64,000 nucleotides of DNA from Trinickia mobilis (GTDB lineage Bacteria; Pseudomonadota; Gammaproteobacteria; Burkholderiales; Burkholderiaceae): positions 216,479 to 280,478 of the forward strand of contig NZ_JAFLRF010000001.1 of assembly GCF_017315705.1 (NCBI RefSeq), written 5' to 3'. Positions within the stretch are counted from its first letter, which is position 1, and the number at the start of each line of letters is the position of its first letter. The position numbers were made by a program, and so were the translations under genes. The notes below the pieces were generated by a model that ran no database searches, was not told where the DNA came from, and saw only the letters and a list, made by a program, of their open reading frames with translations. Of the stretch, positions 52,451 through 59,984 are shown piece after piece.

Positions 52451-52533
52451 ACATAACAAGCAAGGGAATCGTCCGGGTGTGGAAATGACTTTTCCAAAGT
52501 ACCCGATTGATCTGAAAGAGGAGATATTTGCAA

Positions 52534-53400
52534 ATGCACTCGATTGATTTGACTTATGTGGGAAGTGGGATTCACGAAGAACTGGTCGCGCATGTGGCCG
52601 ATCAAGAGGGATATTTCGAGGATGAAGGTGTCCACGTCGCCCTGCGGGACGGGGCCGTGTGGCCGACGCACCGGGTGCGCGGCGGCGCAACCATCGGCCT
52701 CGGCCGCGCTTTGTTGTCACGAATGGCCGATGGCATCGAGTGGACGGTCCTCGCCGCCAACACCCATCGTCCGCTGTTTTGGTTCCTCGGGCGTGGCGAA
52801 ATCAAATCGATGGACGACCTTCGAGGGCGACGACTGGCGGTCCACGGCGCGCGCACCGCCCCCGGTTGCTTCGCGCGGATCGTGCTGCGCAAGCACGGAC
52901 TGGATCCCGATCGCGACCTGCAATGCCTGGAGCGAATCCCGGGTGACTACCAGATGGACTTGCGACGCCTTCGCGACGGATCGATCGACGCGGCCTATGT
53001 GGGTAGTACGTTATCCCCCGAACAGGTCGCCAACGAGGAAGGACTTACGGTGCTGTGCTGGGTAGGCGACCACCTCCAGATCCCCACAGTGGGAATCGCC
53101 GTGGATCCTGCGCGCATCCCACTGCACGACCCGGCCCTGCAGGGTCTGGTGCGGGCCAACAAGCGAGCACTTCGAACGATCGCCGAACAGCCTGAACTGG
53201 CAGTCGAACACATCGCCTCGTTCCATAATCGACTGACCATCGAGGAAGCACAGCAACATTACGAGCGCTATATCCACCCGTATTTCACAACCGACGGCCG
53301 GGTGAATCTCGCTGTTGCCCAGCAGGGGGTTACCGAAGTTGCCAACGAACTAGGCATCCCTGCGGGTACTGTCGACCAGATGTACCTCCCTGCCCTGTGA
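52534..53400 (+). CDS. NMT1/periplasmic-binding-protein-like protein without signal peptide
   Basis: The protein is 288 residues from ATG 52534 (MHSIDLTYVGSGIHEELVAH), with GAGGAG about 10 bases upstream. A TTG six bases earlier is less likely. The type II binding-protein fold is suggested by VADQEGYFEDEGVHVALRDG, LRGRRLAVHGARTAPGCFAR and DGSIDAAYVGSTLSPEQVAN, as in NMT1/THI5 and SsuA-like proteins. There is no export signal, so it acts in the cytoplasm, perhaps as an enzyme (some decarboxylases share this fold) or a sensor. No ABC permease or ATPase is nearby. It probably shares a transcript with the SDR. Confidence 0.65.
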   Translation: MHSIDLTYVGSGIHEELVAHVADQEGYFEDEGVHVALRDGAVWPTHRVRGGATIGLGRALLSRMADGIEWTVLAANTHRPLFWFLGRGEIKSMDDLRGRRLAVHGARTAPGCFARIVLRKHGLDPDRDLQCLERIPGDYQMDLRRLRDGSIDAAYVGSTLSPEQVANEEGLTVLCWVGDHLQIPTVGIAVDPARIPLHDPALQGLVRANKRALRTIAEQPELAVEHIASFHNRLTIEEAQQHYERYIHPYFTTDGRVNLAVAQQGVTEVANELGIPAGTVDQMYLPAL

Positions 53401-53420
53401 TCTCCTCTTGCAGAGCATCT

Positions 53421-53453
53421 CGGACGCCGGCGTCGATGGACGAACGGCGTCCG
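53421..53453. terminator. Hairpin between convergent genes
   Basis: CGGACGCC (53421-53428) pairs with GGCGTCCG (53446-53453), an 8-bp stem with a 17-base loop between the NMT1-like gene and the convergent FAD synthetase gene. No T-tract. Possible bidirectional terminator. Confidence 0.4.
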
Positions 53454-53472
53454 AAAACAAAGCTTCCCGGCT

Positions 53473-54291
53473 TCACGTCGTGATCGAAGCCGATAGCTGC
53501 GCCTGCCCTACCCTCTCGAGTGCGTCGACAAATTGCATGGTGACCTGGGCACCCCGTTCATAATCGGCATACGGAGCAAAACAGCGACGAATCCCCCCCT
53601 CGCTCCGAATGCTCACGTATTCTGGAAGCGTGACACCGTCCCGGCTGCGCAGAAGAACCGAATACTGTCCGACGCGCGGAATGCACATCCCGGCCGGCAA
53701 GTGCAATTCGCCGCTCACCCCCGCTTTACATTCCAGTTCGTGATGTCTTCCGAGCAACTGTGCTGAGCGCCGTACGTCGCCGTCAAGAATCAATCGGCGA
53801 ATAACCGTCGACGAAGCCGGTTCGGTACTTTGATCATCGAACGCTGCGTGCAAAGCCACAGGATGGACGCTGAAATTCGCGGACTCTCCAAGTCGTGCCA
53901 AATATTCGACCGTCCCTACGCGTGCCTTTCCGCAAACAAAATTTTTGCCGACCACCAGCGCGCGCATCCCCAACTGCTCGACAAGCGTACCCTGCACGAA
54001 GTCATCGGCTGTCTGCTCCCGCCGATACTGATCAAAGGGCATCAACAACGCGCGATCGACACATCCGGTCGATGCCAGAAGCTCGAGGCGTCGCTGCACG
54101 CTCACCAGCAGGGGCAGTGCCTTGTCCGGCTGCAGCACCCGCCGCGGATGCGGATCGAAGGTGACGACGACAGCAGGCACTCCGTAAAGCTTCGCCGTTT
54201 CACGCAGCCTCTCAAGCACGCGCCGATGACCGCGGTGTACGCCGTCGAATACGCCAATCGAAATCACGCATCCTCGCTTCATTGTGTTCAT
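53473..54291 (-). CDS. FAD synthetase-like FMN adenylyltransferase without riboflavin kinase domain
   Basis: The protein is 272 residues from ATG 54291 (MNTMKRGCVISIGVFDGVHR), with GGAG 7 bases upstream. The nucleotidyltransferase motifs GVFDGVHRGH, VVTFDPHPRRVL and SSTVIRRLI of prokaryotic RibF are intact. The C-terminal 90 residues lack the riboflavin kinase GRTxGFPTAN motif and are divergent. It should adenylate FMN to FAD, boosting cofactor supply for the island's FADH2-dependent monooxygenase. It is downstream of the LysR gene on the same strand with a 100-base gap. A housekeeping RibF must exist elsewhere. Confidence 0.8.
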   Translation of the reverse strand: MNTMKRGCVISIGVFDGVHRGHRRVLERLRETAKLYGVPAVVVTFDPHPRRVLQPDKALPLLVSVQRRLELLASTGCVDRALLMPFDQYRREQTADDFVQGTLVEQLGMRALVVGKNFVCGKARVGTVEYLARLGESANFSVHPVALHAAFDDQSTEPASSTVIRRLILDGDVRRSAQLLGRHHELECKAGVSGELHLPAGMCIPRVGQYSVLLRSRDGVTLPEYVSIRSEGGIRRCFAPYADYERGAQVTMQFVDALERVGQAQLSASITT

Positions 54292-54393
54292 GGTCGCGCT
54301 CCATAGCGGGTGTGTAAGCGGATCATAGAAGGCAATGAAGGCGCGATCCATCTACCCTGTTGAATGGGCTCAATAACGCCCAGGAATAGACTG

Positions 54394-55329
54394 TCAATTG
54401 CCTGTCTGGCAAAACAGCTGCTTCACGACGGTTCGGATCCACTGATTGCCCGGATCGCGATGTACGCGGTCATGCCAGTACTGCGCAATCTGAACCTTAG
54501 GGAAATCGAGCGGCGGCTCGACGAGTTGAAGGCCGCACTCGCGGCCCATACTGAGCGCAAGCGAGCGGGGTATGGTCGCAATAACGTCCGTGCGCCGCGA
54601 GATCAATGCAGCGGACGAGAACGTCGGCACGCGGCACGCGATGTTTTCGCGCGGCACATGCGCCTCGATCAGACGTTCGACGGACACATGCTCATGCCCT
54701 GTGCCTACAGTCGACACGAGCGCATGCTTCTCGGCGATAAACGCCTCGCGCGTCGGCGTGACGCCGATACGCGGGTGGTCGCTGCGCGTCACACTTGCAT
54801 AGCTTTCCGTCCACAGCGGCAACCGCCGGATGCCTGCCGCGAGCGATGGAAACGAACCAATCGCGATATCAATCAAGCCCGACTCCAGCCACTGGTCCAG
54901 ATGCTGCGCGTCGCAGTGGATCGCCTGCACATTCACGCGCGGCGCGTGCTCAGCCAGATAGTTGAGCACCGGCGGCAGCATGTTCACAACACCCGCATCA
55001 ACCACATGGATGTTGAATGTGCGTTCCGAGGTCGCGGGATTGAAGGCGGCATGTGACGAGCGCAACTGCCGGAAGTTGGTGAGGATCGATTTGACGGGCT
55101 CCGCGAGTTCGAGCGCCTTGGGGGTCGGCTCCATGCGCATCGACACGCGAATAAAAAGCGGATCGCCAAAATACACCCGCAGCCGCGCGAGCGTCTTGCT
55201 CAACGCGGGTTGTGTGACGTTCAGCACGTGTGCGGCTTTCGTAATGCTGTGCTCGGTCATCAGCACATCGAAGATTTGCAGGTGGTGAAAGTCGAGATCC
55301 GCCTCATTCCGTTGCGGAATAGTGTCCAT
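54394..55329 (-). CDS. LysR regulator of the phenol island (TcpR/HadR/NodD-like)
   Basis: The protein has 311 residues. MDTIPQRNEADLDFHHLQIF leads into the helix-turn-helix SITKAAHVLNVTQPALSKTL. The effector half (RTFNIHVVDAGVVNMLPPVL, VTRSDHPRIG, RTDVIATIPRSLAL) places it with the NodD/LinR/HadR branch. It is divergent from the flavin reductase-monooxygenase operon across 165 bases that contain a perfect palindrome. Activation by a phenolic inducer is inferred from the family and layout. Confidence 0.88.
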   Translation of the reverse strand: MDTIPQRNEADLDFHHLQIFDVLMTEHSITKAAHVLNVTQPALSKTLARLRVYFGDPLFIRVSMRMEPTPKALELAEPVKSILTNFRQLRSSHAAFNPATSERTFNIHVVDAGVVNMLPPVLNYLAEHAPRVNVQAIHCDAQHLDQWLESGLIDIAIGSFPSLAAGIRRLPLWTESYASVTRSDHPRIGVTPTREAFIAEKHALVSTVGTGHEHVSVERLIEAHVPRENIACRVPTFSSAALISRRTDVIATIPRSLALSMGRECGLQLVEPPLDFPKVQIAQYWHDRVHRDPGNQWIRTVVKQLFCQTGN

Positions 55330-55508
55330 GACGCGCCATCCATAGAGCTAAAGATTGGGTCAGTGTAATTTAGCTCAAACCGCAGACGCAGGGCACCGGG
55401 CAATACCCAGGGTAGCAGACAGGAGATGCGGTCGATTTCTCCCATCTCCTCCTGTTCCGCACATTCGAGACCAGAGCTAATAAGGAGACGTAGGATGACT
55501 AAAGTACA
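55305..55508. repeat. Intact divergent LysR/flavin-reductase promoter region, copy B
   Basis: The functional counterpart of 51263-51468. It includes the first LysR codons, the intergenic region and the first codons of the flavin reductase gene (AAGGAGACG, ATG 55495). Confidence 0.85.
55404..55414. promoter_or_regulatory. Candidate LysR operator core, copy B
   Basis: TACCCAGGGTA is an 11-base perfect palindrome midway between the divergent LysR (start 55329) and flavin reductase (start 55495) genes. It is retained as TACCTCGGGTA in the duplicated segment upstream of the dioxygenase. LysR sites of T-N(11)-A type are usually found at this position. Confidence 0.6.
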
Positions 55509-56055
55509 ACTTCAGCCGGCGGACGCGTCTGCGCATCACCAACCTGCGGACAGGTTGCCGTATATCGATGCCACGGACTTCCGTGAAGCGCTTTCCTGCG
55601 CAGCGACGGCCGTTACCGTCATCGCGACGGAGGGCTCTGCGGGCAAGGCTGGCGTCACCTGCTCCGCCGTCTGCTCAGTCAGCGACATGCCGCCGACCAT
55701 CCTCTTCTGCGTCAATCGGCGCAGTGCTGCAAACAGCGTAATCAAGACGAATGGCCTTCTGTCCGTGAACTGGCTGCAAGCTCAGCAATCGGACGTTTCG
55801 CAGCTCTTTTCGGGTGTCGGCCACGTGCCGATGCACGAGCGTTTCAACGACACACGCTGGCAGTCGTCCGTCCACGGTATCCCGTACCGCACGGACGCCC
55901 TCGTCTCGCTCGATTGCCGTATAGCCTCAGCAATGGAAATCGGCACACACAGCGTTTTCGTTGCACACGTACTGAACGCACGGACGACCGCCGGCATGGC
56001 GCCGCTTGTTTATTGCCAGCGCGCGTACGCAACGACACGTCCCACGCAATCCTGA
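55495..56055 (+). CDS. NADH:flavin oxidoreductase component of two-component monooxygenase
   Basis: The protein is 186 residues from ATG 55495 (MTKVQLQPADASAHHQPADR) with AAGGAG upstream. The flavin reductase domain (PF01613) shows FREALSCAATAVTVIATEGS, GVTCSAVCSVSDMPPTILFC and NGLLSVNWLQAQQ. It reduces FAD with NADH and passes FADH2 to the monooxygenase encoded 36 bases downstream. The first gene of the operon activated by the divergent LysR. Confidence 0.9.
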   Translation: MTKVQLQPADASAHHQPADRLPYIDATDFREALSCAATAVTVIATEGSAGKAGVTCSAVCSVSDMPPTILFCVNRRSAANSVIKTNGLLSVNWLQAQQSDVSQLFSGVGHVPMHERFNDTRWQSSVHGIPYRTDALVSLDCRIASAMEIGTHSVFVAHVLNARTTAGMAPLVYCQRAYATTRPTQS

Positions 56056-56091
56056 CCACGCTGTAATTGACCACCAAAGGAGTACACACAC

Positions 56092-57645
56092 ATGATTCGC
56101 ACCGGCAAGCAGTATCTCGAGTCCCTCAACGACGGACGTAATGTCTGGGTCGGAAACGAGAAAATCGACAATATCGCGACGCATCCCAAGACGCGCGGCT
56201 ACGCAAAAGTTCACGCAGAATTTTACGATCTCCACCATCGCAAAGACCTGCAGGACGTGGTGACTTTTGTCGACGAAAACGGCGAGCGTCGTTCGATGCA
56301 ATGGTTCGGCCATCGTAACAAGGACGAATTGCGCCGCAAGCGCAAGTATCACGAGACGGTTATGCGGGAACTGGCGGGCGCATCGTTCCCGCGCACGCCC
56401 GACGTTAACAACTACGTGCTGATGACCTATCGCGACGACCCGACGCCATGGGAAGCACAAAGCATCGGTGCGGAGGGCAAAGTCCTGGCGAAGAACATCG
56501 TTGCCTTCGTCAACTACGCGCGGGATAACGACTTCAATTGTGCTCCCCAATTCGTCGATCCGCAGATGGACCGATCGGGTCCCGAAGCTCAAGCGAAATC
56601 GCCTGGGCTGCGCGTCGTGAAGAAGGATGACAAAGGCATTTACGTTTCCGGGGTCAAGGCAATCGGCACCGGCGTTCCGTTTGCGGATTGGATCCATATC
56701 GGCGTCTTCTACCGTCCCGGCATTCCGGGCGAACAGATCATCTTTGCCGCCACGCCCGTCAATACGAAAGGCGTGACCATCGTTTGCCGCGAGAGCACTG
56801 TGAAGGAGGATGAAACCGAGCATCCGCTCGCCGCACAAGGTGACGAGCTCGACGGCGTGACTGTGTTCGAAAACGTCTTCATTCCGTGGAGCCATGTGTT
56901 TCACGTCGGAAATCCGGAACACGCCAAGCTCTATCCGCAACGCGTGTTCGACTGGTTGCATTATGCTGCGCTCATTCGCCAGGTTGTACGTGCTGAACTG
57001 ATGGCCGGCCTTGCCATATTGATCACCGAGCACATAGGCACGAGCAAGATTCCACAAGTACAGACGCGCGTTGCCAAGCTGATCGGCTTCCATCAGGCGA
57101 CGCTCGCACACATGATTGCCGCTGAAGAACTCGGTTTTCATACTCCGGGCGGGCACTATAAACCGAACATCCTTATCTACGACTTCGGTCGCGCCTATTA
57201 CCTCGAACACTTCTCCTCGATGATCTACGAGCTGGTCGATCTGTGCGGCCGCAGCGCACTGATCTTCCCGACGGATGCTCAATGGAAGGACTCGACGCTT
57301 GGTCCGTGGCTCGAGCGTATGAACAATGGCCCGACTGGCAAACCGCTTGACCGCGTGAAGATCGGTCGCGTCGTGCGCGATCTGTTCCTCTCGGATTGGG
57401 GCAGCCGTCTCTTCATGTTCGAGAACTTCAATGGTACGCCGCTCATGACAATTCGTTCGCTGACGATGCAGCGTGCGGAGTTCGCTGCCTCTGGACCGTA
57501 CGGCATGCTCGCATCGAAGGTGTGCGGCATCGAACAAAGCAGCGAAGCGATGACGGAATATGCCGCCTCTGCAGACTACGCGAAGGCTCAGGATAAGGCG
57601 CGTCATCAAGAGGAACTCGCCATGCGCAGCGCGTTGACGGTCTAA
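56092..57645 (+). CDS. FADH2-dependent phenol monooxygenase (HpaB/TftD/TcpA/HadA family)
   Basis: The protein has 517 residues, the normal length of the HpaB family. It begins MIRTGKQYLESLNDGRNVWV, and carries YRDDPTPWEAQSIGAEGKVL, QAKSPGLRVVKKDDKGIYVS and ENVFIPWSHVFHVGNPEHA from the acyl-CoA-dehydrogenase-like core and the C-terminal FNGTPLMTIRSLTMQRAEFA. Such enzymes para- or ortho-hydroxylate chloro- or nitrophenols with loss of halide or nitrite to quinones, or hydroxylate resorcinol-type phenols. With the reductase, nitroreductase and hydroxyquinol dioxygenase it defines the island. The actual substrate is undecided. Confidence 0.9.
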   Translation: MIRTGKQYLESLNDGRNVWVGNEKIDNIATHPKTRGYAKVHAEFYDLHHRKDLQDVVTFVDENGERRSMQWFGHRNKDELRRKRKYHETVMRELAGASFPRTPDVNNYVLMTYRDDPTPWEAQSIGAEGKVLAKNIVAFVNYARDNDFNCAPQFVDPQMDRSGPEAQAKSPGLRVVKKDDKGIYVSGVKAIGTGVPFADWIHIGVFYRPGIPGEQIIFAATPVNTKGVTIVCRESTVKEDETEHPLAAQGDELDGVTVFENVFIPWSHVFHVGNPEHAKLYPQRVFDWLHYAALIRQVVRAELMAGLAILITEHIGTSKIPQVQTRVAKLIGFHQATLAHMIAAEELGFHTPGGHYKPNILIYDFGRAYYLEHFSSMIYELVDLCGRSALIFPTDAQWKDSTLGPWLERMNNGPTGKPLDRVKIGRVVRDLFLSDWGSRLFMFENFNGTPLMTIRSLTMQRAEFAASGPYGMLASKVCGIEQSSEAMTEYAASADYAKAQDKARHQEELAMRSALTV

Positions 57646-57653
57646 CGACGAAC

Positions 57654-57677
57654 GGCGTGCGACGCGCGTCGCACGCC
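57654..57677. terminator. Perfect hairpin after the monooxygenase gene
   Basis: GGCGTGCGAC (57654-57663) and GTCGCACGCC (57668-57677) form a perfect 10-bp stem with loop GCGC, 8 bases after the stop at 57645, between convergent genes. No T-tract, so a stabiliser or bidirectional terminator. Confidence 0.55.
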
Positions 57678-57724
57678 CGGAAAGTTGGCGCAAGCATGTC
57701 GCTCGCCGAGACAGTCGAACAGGA

Positions 57725-58474
57725 CTATTTAACGAATCGCTTATTCTTTGTCGCACCTGCATCGTTTTCATCGTGTTCTCCTCGCGCCTGCATCGCCATC
57801 GAGACGATTCTCGCCAGTACCGTCGCCGGGTAGAGATGGCCAATGGATGCCTCAAATATGGTGAGGCCTCGCGCCATAGGGCTAATGGGCAAGATATCTC
57901 CGAAGCCTGCCGACGTGAGTGTTGAAAATGAGAAGTACTCGAGCGTCGCACGAAACCCGGAATGATCGCTCGCCTGCGGCAAACCCGAGAAAGCGTTCAC
58001 GGACAGCAACGTGATTAAACGAAACACTAGCGTAAAGAGAAGACCAATATTTAGATAGATGACAATCGAGCCGAGGGCCCGGTACACCGAGAAGCGGCCA
58101 GACGCAAAAACCGTAGCAAAAATCGCTACCGTCAGCAGCAGGAACGTCGTGATGGCCAGCACGTCCGCCCCAACCAGCGCCAACGGATAGTGCTGAAAGC
58201 AGTCCAGAACAATGATGGCGACGGATAGCGCAATGGCGATCGAACCGACAGCAAAGGTCCACTCAATGCGAGTGATCCGGACGACAAGCGCGGAAAAGAG
58301 AAGCGGCAATACGCCGACCAAACTCACCAGAACGCTCGGCCGCGACGCAGTGGCCGGAATCAAGCCGTAAACAGTGATGGACTGAATGACCAGCAAAGCA
58401 ACCATCGCTGAATCACGCCTGCTTCGATGGAGTCGCGAGATCGCATCACCCACTTTGTTGATGCCGTTTGTCAT
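57725..58474 (-). CDS. Two-helix-pore potassium channel-like membrane protein
   Basis: The protein has 249 residues from ATG 58474 (MTNGINKVGDAISRLHRSRR). About six hydrophobic segments are followed by FSFSTLTSAGFGDILPISPM, a pore loop with a selectivity filter of TxxGFGD type, and the inner helix FEASIGHLYPATVLARIVSM. It resembles the Ion_trans_2 family of bacterial channels. No RCK or cyclic-nucleotide domain is attached. Its divergent neighbour is a TetR regulator, with a perfect palindrome between them, so ligand-induced expression is likely. A role in solvent or phenol stress is speculative. Confidence 0.75.
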   Translation of the reverse strand: MTNGINKVGDAISRLHRSRRDSAMVALLVIQSITVYGLIPATASRPSVLVSLVGVLPLLFSALVVRITRIEWTFAVGSIAIALSVAIIVLDCFQHYPLALVGADVLAITTFLLLTVAIFATVFASGRFSVYRALGSIVIYLNIGLLFTLVFRLITLLSVNAFSGLPQASDHSGFRATLEYFSFSTLTSAGFGDILPISPMARGLTIFEASIGHLYPATVLARIVSMAMQARGEHDENDAGATKNKRFVK

Positions 58475-58520
58475 ACATTTATCCCCTGGCCATACGCACC
58501 GCACATTGCAACGCATACTA

Positions 58521-58532
58521 AACCGATCGGTT
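58521..58532. promoter_or_regulatory. Perfect 12-bp palindrome, candidate TetR operator
   Basis: AACCGATCGGTT lies 46 bases before the channel gene start and about 125 bases before the TetR start, in their shared divergent region. The form ACCGATCGGT is a common core of TetR-family operators (AcrR/QacR-like style). Confidence 0.6.
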
Positions 58533-58656
58533 CTGTTACGTCAACAGTTCGGCGAATCAACCCGCATTTTCCGGGACTTCTAGTCAATCTGATAACGTAC
58601 CGGCCAGTGCGATTTCGTCTGTCTTTGTGGTATCGTCGGGTTTTACTTCAGCAGCG

Positions 58657-59349
58657 ATGGAATACATGGCCATCTCGTCAAGGCGCTCGAAGACGGCGAC
58701 CTCTTCCAGCGGCCTCTTGCCCGACGGGGCAGCAGTCCAGTCCGAAAAGGCACGTCTTGTCCTGGCCGGGGCAAGAACCGTTTTCCTGGCCAATGGCTTT
58801 AGCGCCGCGACGACCGACATGATCCAGCAAGCCGCCGGGGTATCGAAATCGACGGTCTATTCGCACTACCCTAACAAGGAAGCCTTGTTCGTAGCCGTTA
58901 TCGAAGCCGAATGTGAGTTGTTTCTGAAAACTGTCCGCAAGCACAAATTCCCGGAGAAGCGCCTTGCAGACATCCTGCATGCGATAGCTCGGACGTACCT
59001 GGAGCTTGTCCTGTCGCCTGATGGATTGGCACTGTATCGCACAGTGGTGTCTGAAGCGCCGAGGTTCCCCGAACTTGGGAGACGGTTCTACCTTGCTGGC
59101 CCGGGTGCCATGAACAGCGCTGTCGCGGAAACGCTGGAAGCCGCCGAGTGTAGAGGCGAGGTGGATCTCGGTGGCATCGGTCGTGATTTTGCAGCCGCGC
59201 TCTTTGTGAATATGGTGCGTGGCGACGCTCAGATGCAATGCCTGACTCACCCGGATTCCCCTGCGTCTGCTGTCCAACGGGACCAGTGGGCAAAGGACGC
59301 GGTCACTGCGTTTCTACGTGCTTTCCAAAAGAACGCCGCAACTGGCTGA
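58657..59349 (+). CDS. TetR family transcriptional regulator
   Basis: The protein has 230 residues from ATG 58657 (MEYMAISSRRSKTATSSSGL); an ATG at 58666 is equally possible and a GTG at 58627 less so. The helix-turn-helix is GFSAATTDMIQQAAGVSKST with VYSHYPNKEALFVAVIE. The ligand-binding domain (TetR_C AefR-like: ADILHAIARTYLELVLSPDG, LYRTVVSEAPRFPELG) is typical of solvent or quorum-linked regulators. It is divergent from the channel gene across the AACCGATCGGTT palindrome. Confidence 0.88.
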   Translation: MEYMAISSRRSKTATSSSGLLPDGAAVQSEKARLVLAGARTVFLANGFSAATTDMIQQAAGVSKSTVYSHYPNKEALFVAVIEAECELFLKTVRKHKFPEKRLADILHAIARTYLELVLSPDGLALYRTVVSEAPRFPELGRRFYLAGPGAMNSAVAETLEAAECRGEVDLGGIGRDFAAALFVNMVRGDAQMQCLTHPDSPASAVQRDQWAKDAVTAFLRAFQKNAATG

Positions 59350-59471
59350 CATAATGAACCGCAGCGTGTCCCTCACGCCAACTTCGCCGCCGTGCGCTGC
59401 CGCTTATCGCCAGTATCTTGATTGCCATGGAAAGTCTTGAAAGAAGTTGAGAAACGATCCCGCTGCACGGC

Positions 59472-59966
59472 TCAGGCCGACGGCGGAGTCCGATATTCGA
59501 TTTCGCCGCCCGGCAGAAAGAACATCATCAACGCGCGGCCGACGACGGTCGGGAAATGCTCGGTCATGGGCGCAAATACGCGCCAGCCCGCACCCGTACC
59601 GCAGAAATTCGCGCCCGCTTCCGAGGGGATGATCATGTTGATTTCGCCGCGCGTGTGGCAGTGATATTGCCCTTTGACGTTGGCAAGCAGCCCGCTTTCC
59701 ACACTCAGGCCGGCTGTCTCGGGCGTTGGCTCCGCGATGCGTCCGCGACGATAATCGGGCCCCTCGATTTCCACATACGCGACCCACTTCTCTTCCACAC
59801 CCCGCTTAAGCAGTTGCGTCATCTCTTCATAGCCTGGGGTGCCCGCACCGAAGCGCGAATTCAGGCTTTGGCCAAGAACATCGTCGAACGGCTGGTTGCC
59901 GATGTAGGCACAGACTTCGTGGACAAGCTCCAGCAGCCTCTCTTTGTGTGGCCCGGATGGCAGCAT
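59472..59966 (-). CDS. DUF4863 protein: hydroxylaminobenzoate lyase/mutase family
   Basis: The protein has 164 residues with AGGAG before ATG 59966. GTPGYEEMTQLLKRGVEEKW, AEPTPETAGLSVESGLLANV, KGQYHCHTRGEINMIIPSE and HFPTVVGRALMMFFLPGGEI define DUF4863, the family of 4-hydroxylaminobenzoate lyase (PnbB). As I recall the literature, 2-hydroxylaminobenzoate mutase (NbaB), which makes 3-hydroxyanthranilate from 2-nitrobenzoate, is related to these lyases. Its place 18 bases behind the aminocarboxymuconate semialdehyde decarboxylase gene favours an ortho-substituted substrate. His residues in YHCHTRGE look like cupin-type metal ligands. Confidence 0.8.
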   Translation of the reverse strand: MLPSGPHKERLLELVHEVCAYIGNQPFDDVLGQSLNSRFGAGTPGYEEMTQLLKRGVEEKWVAYVEIEGPDYRRGRIAEPTPETAGLSVESGLLANVKGQYHCHTRGEINMIIPSEAGANFCGTGAGWRVFAPMTEHFPTVVGRALMMFFLPGGEIEYRTPPSA

Positions 59967-59984
59967 GTTTGTCTCCTGTATTGC

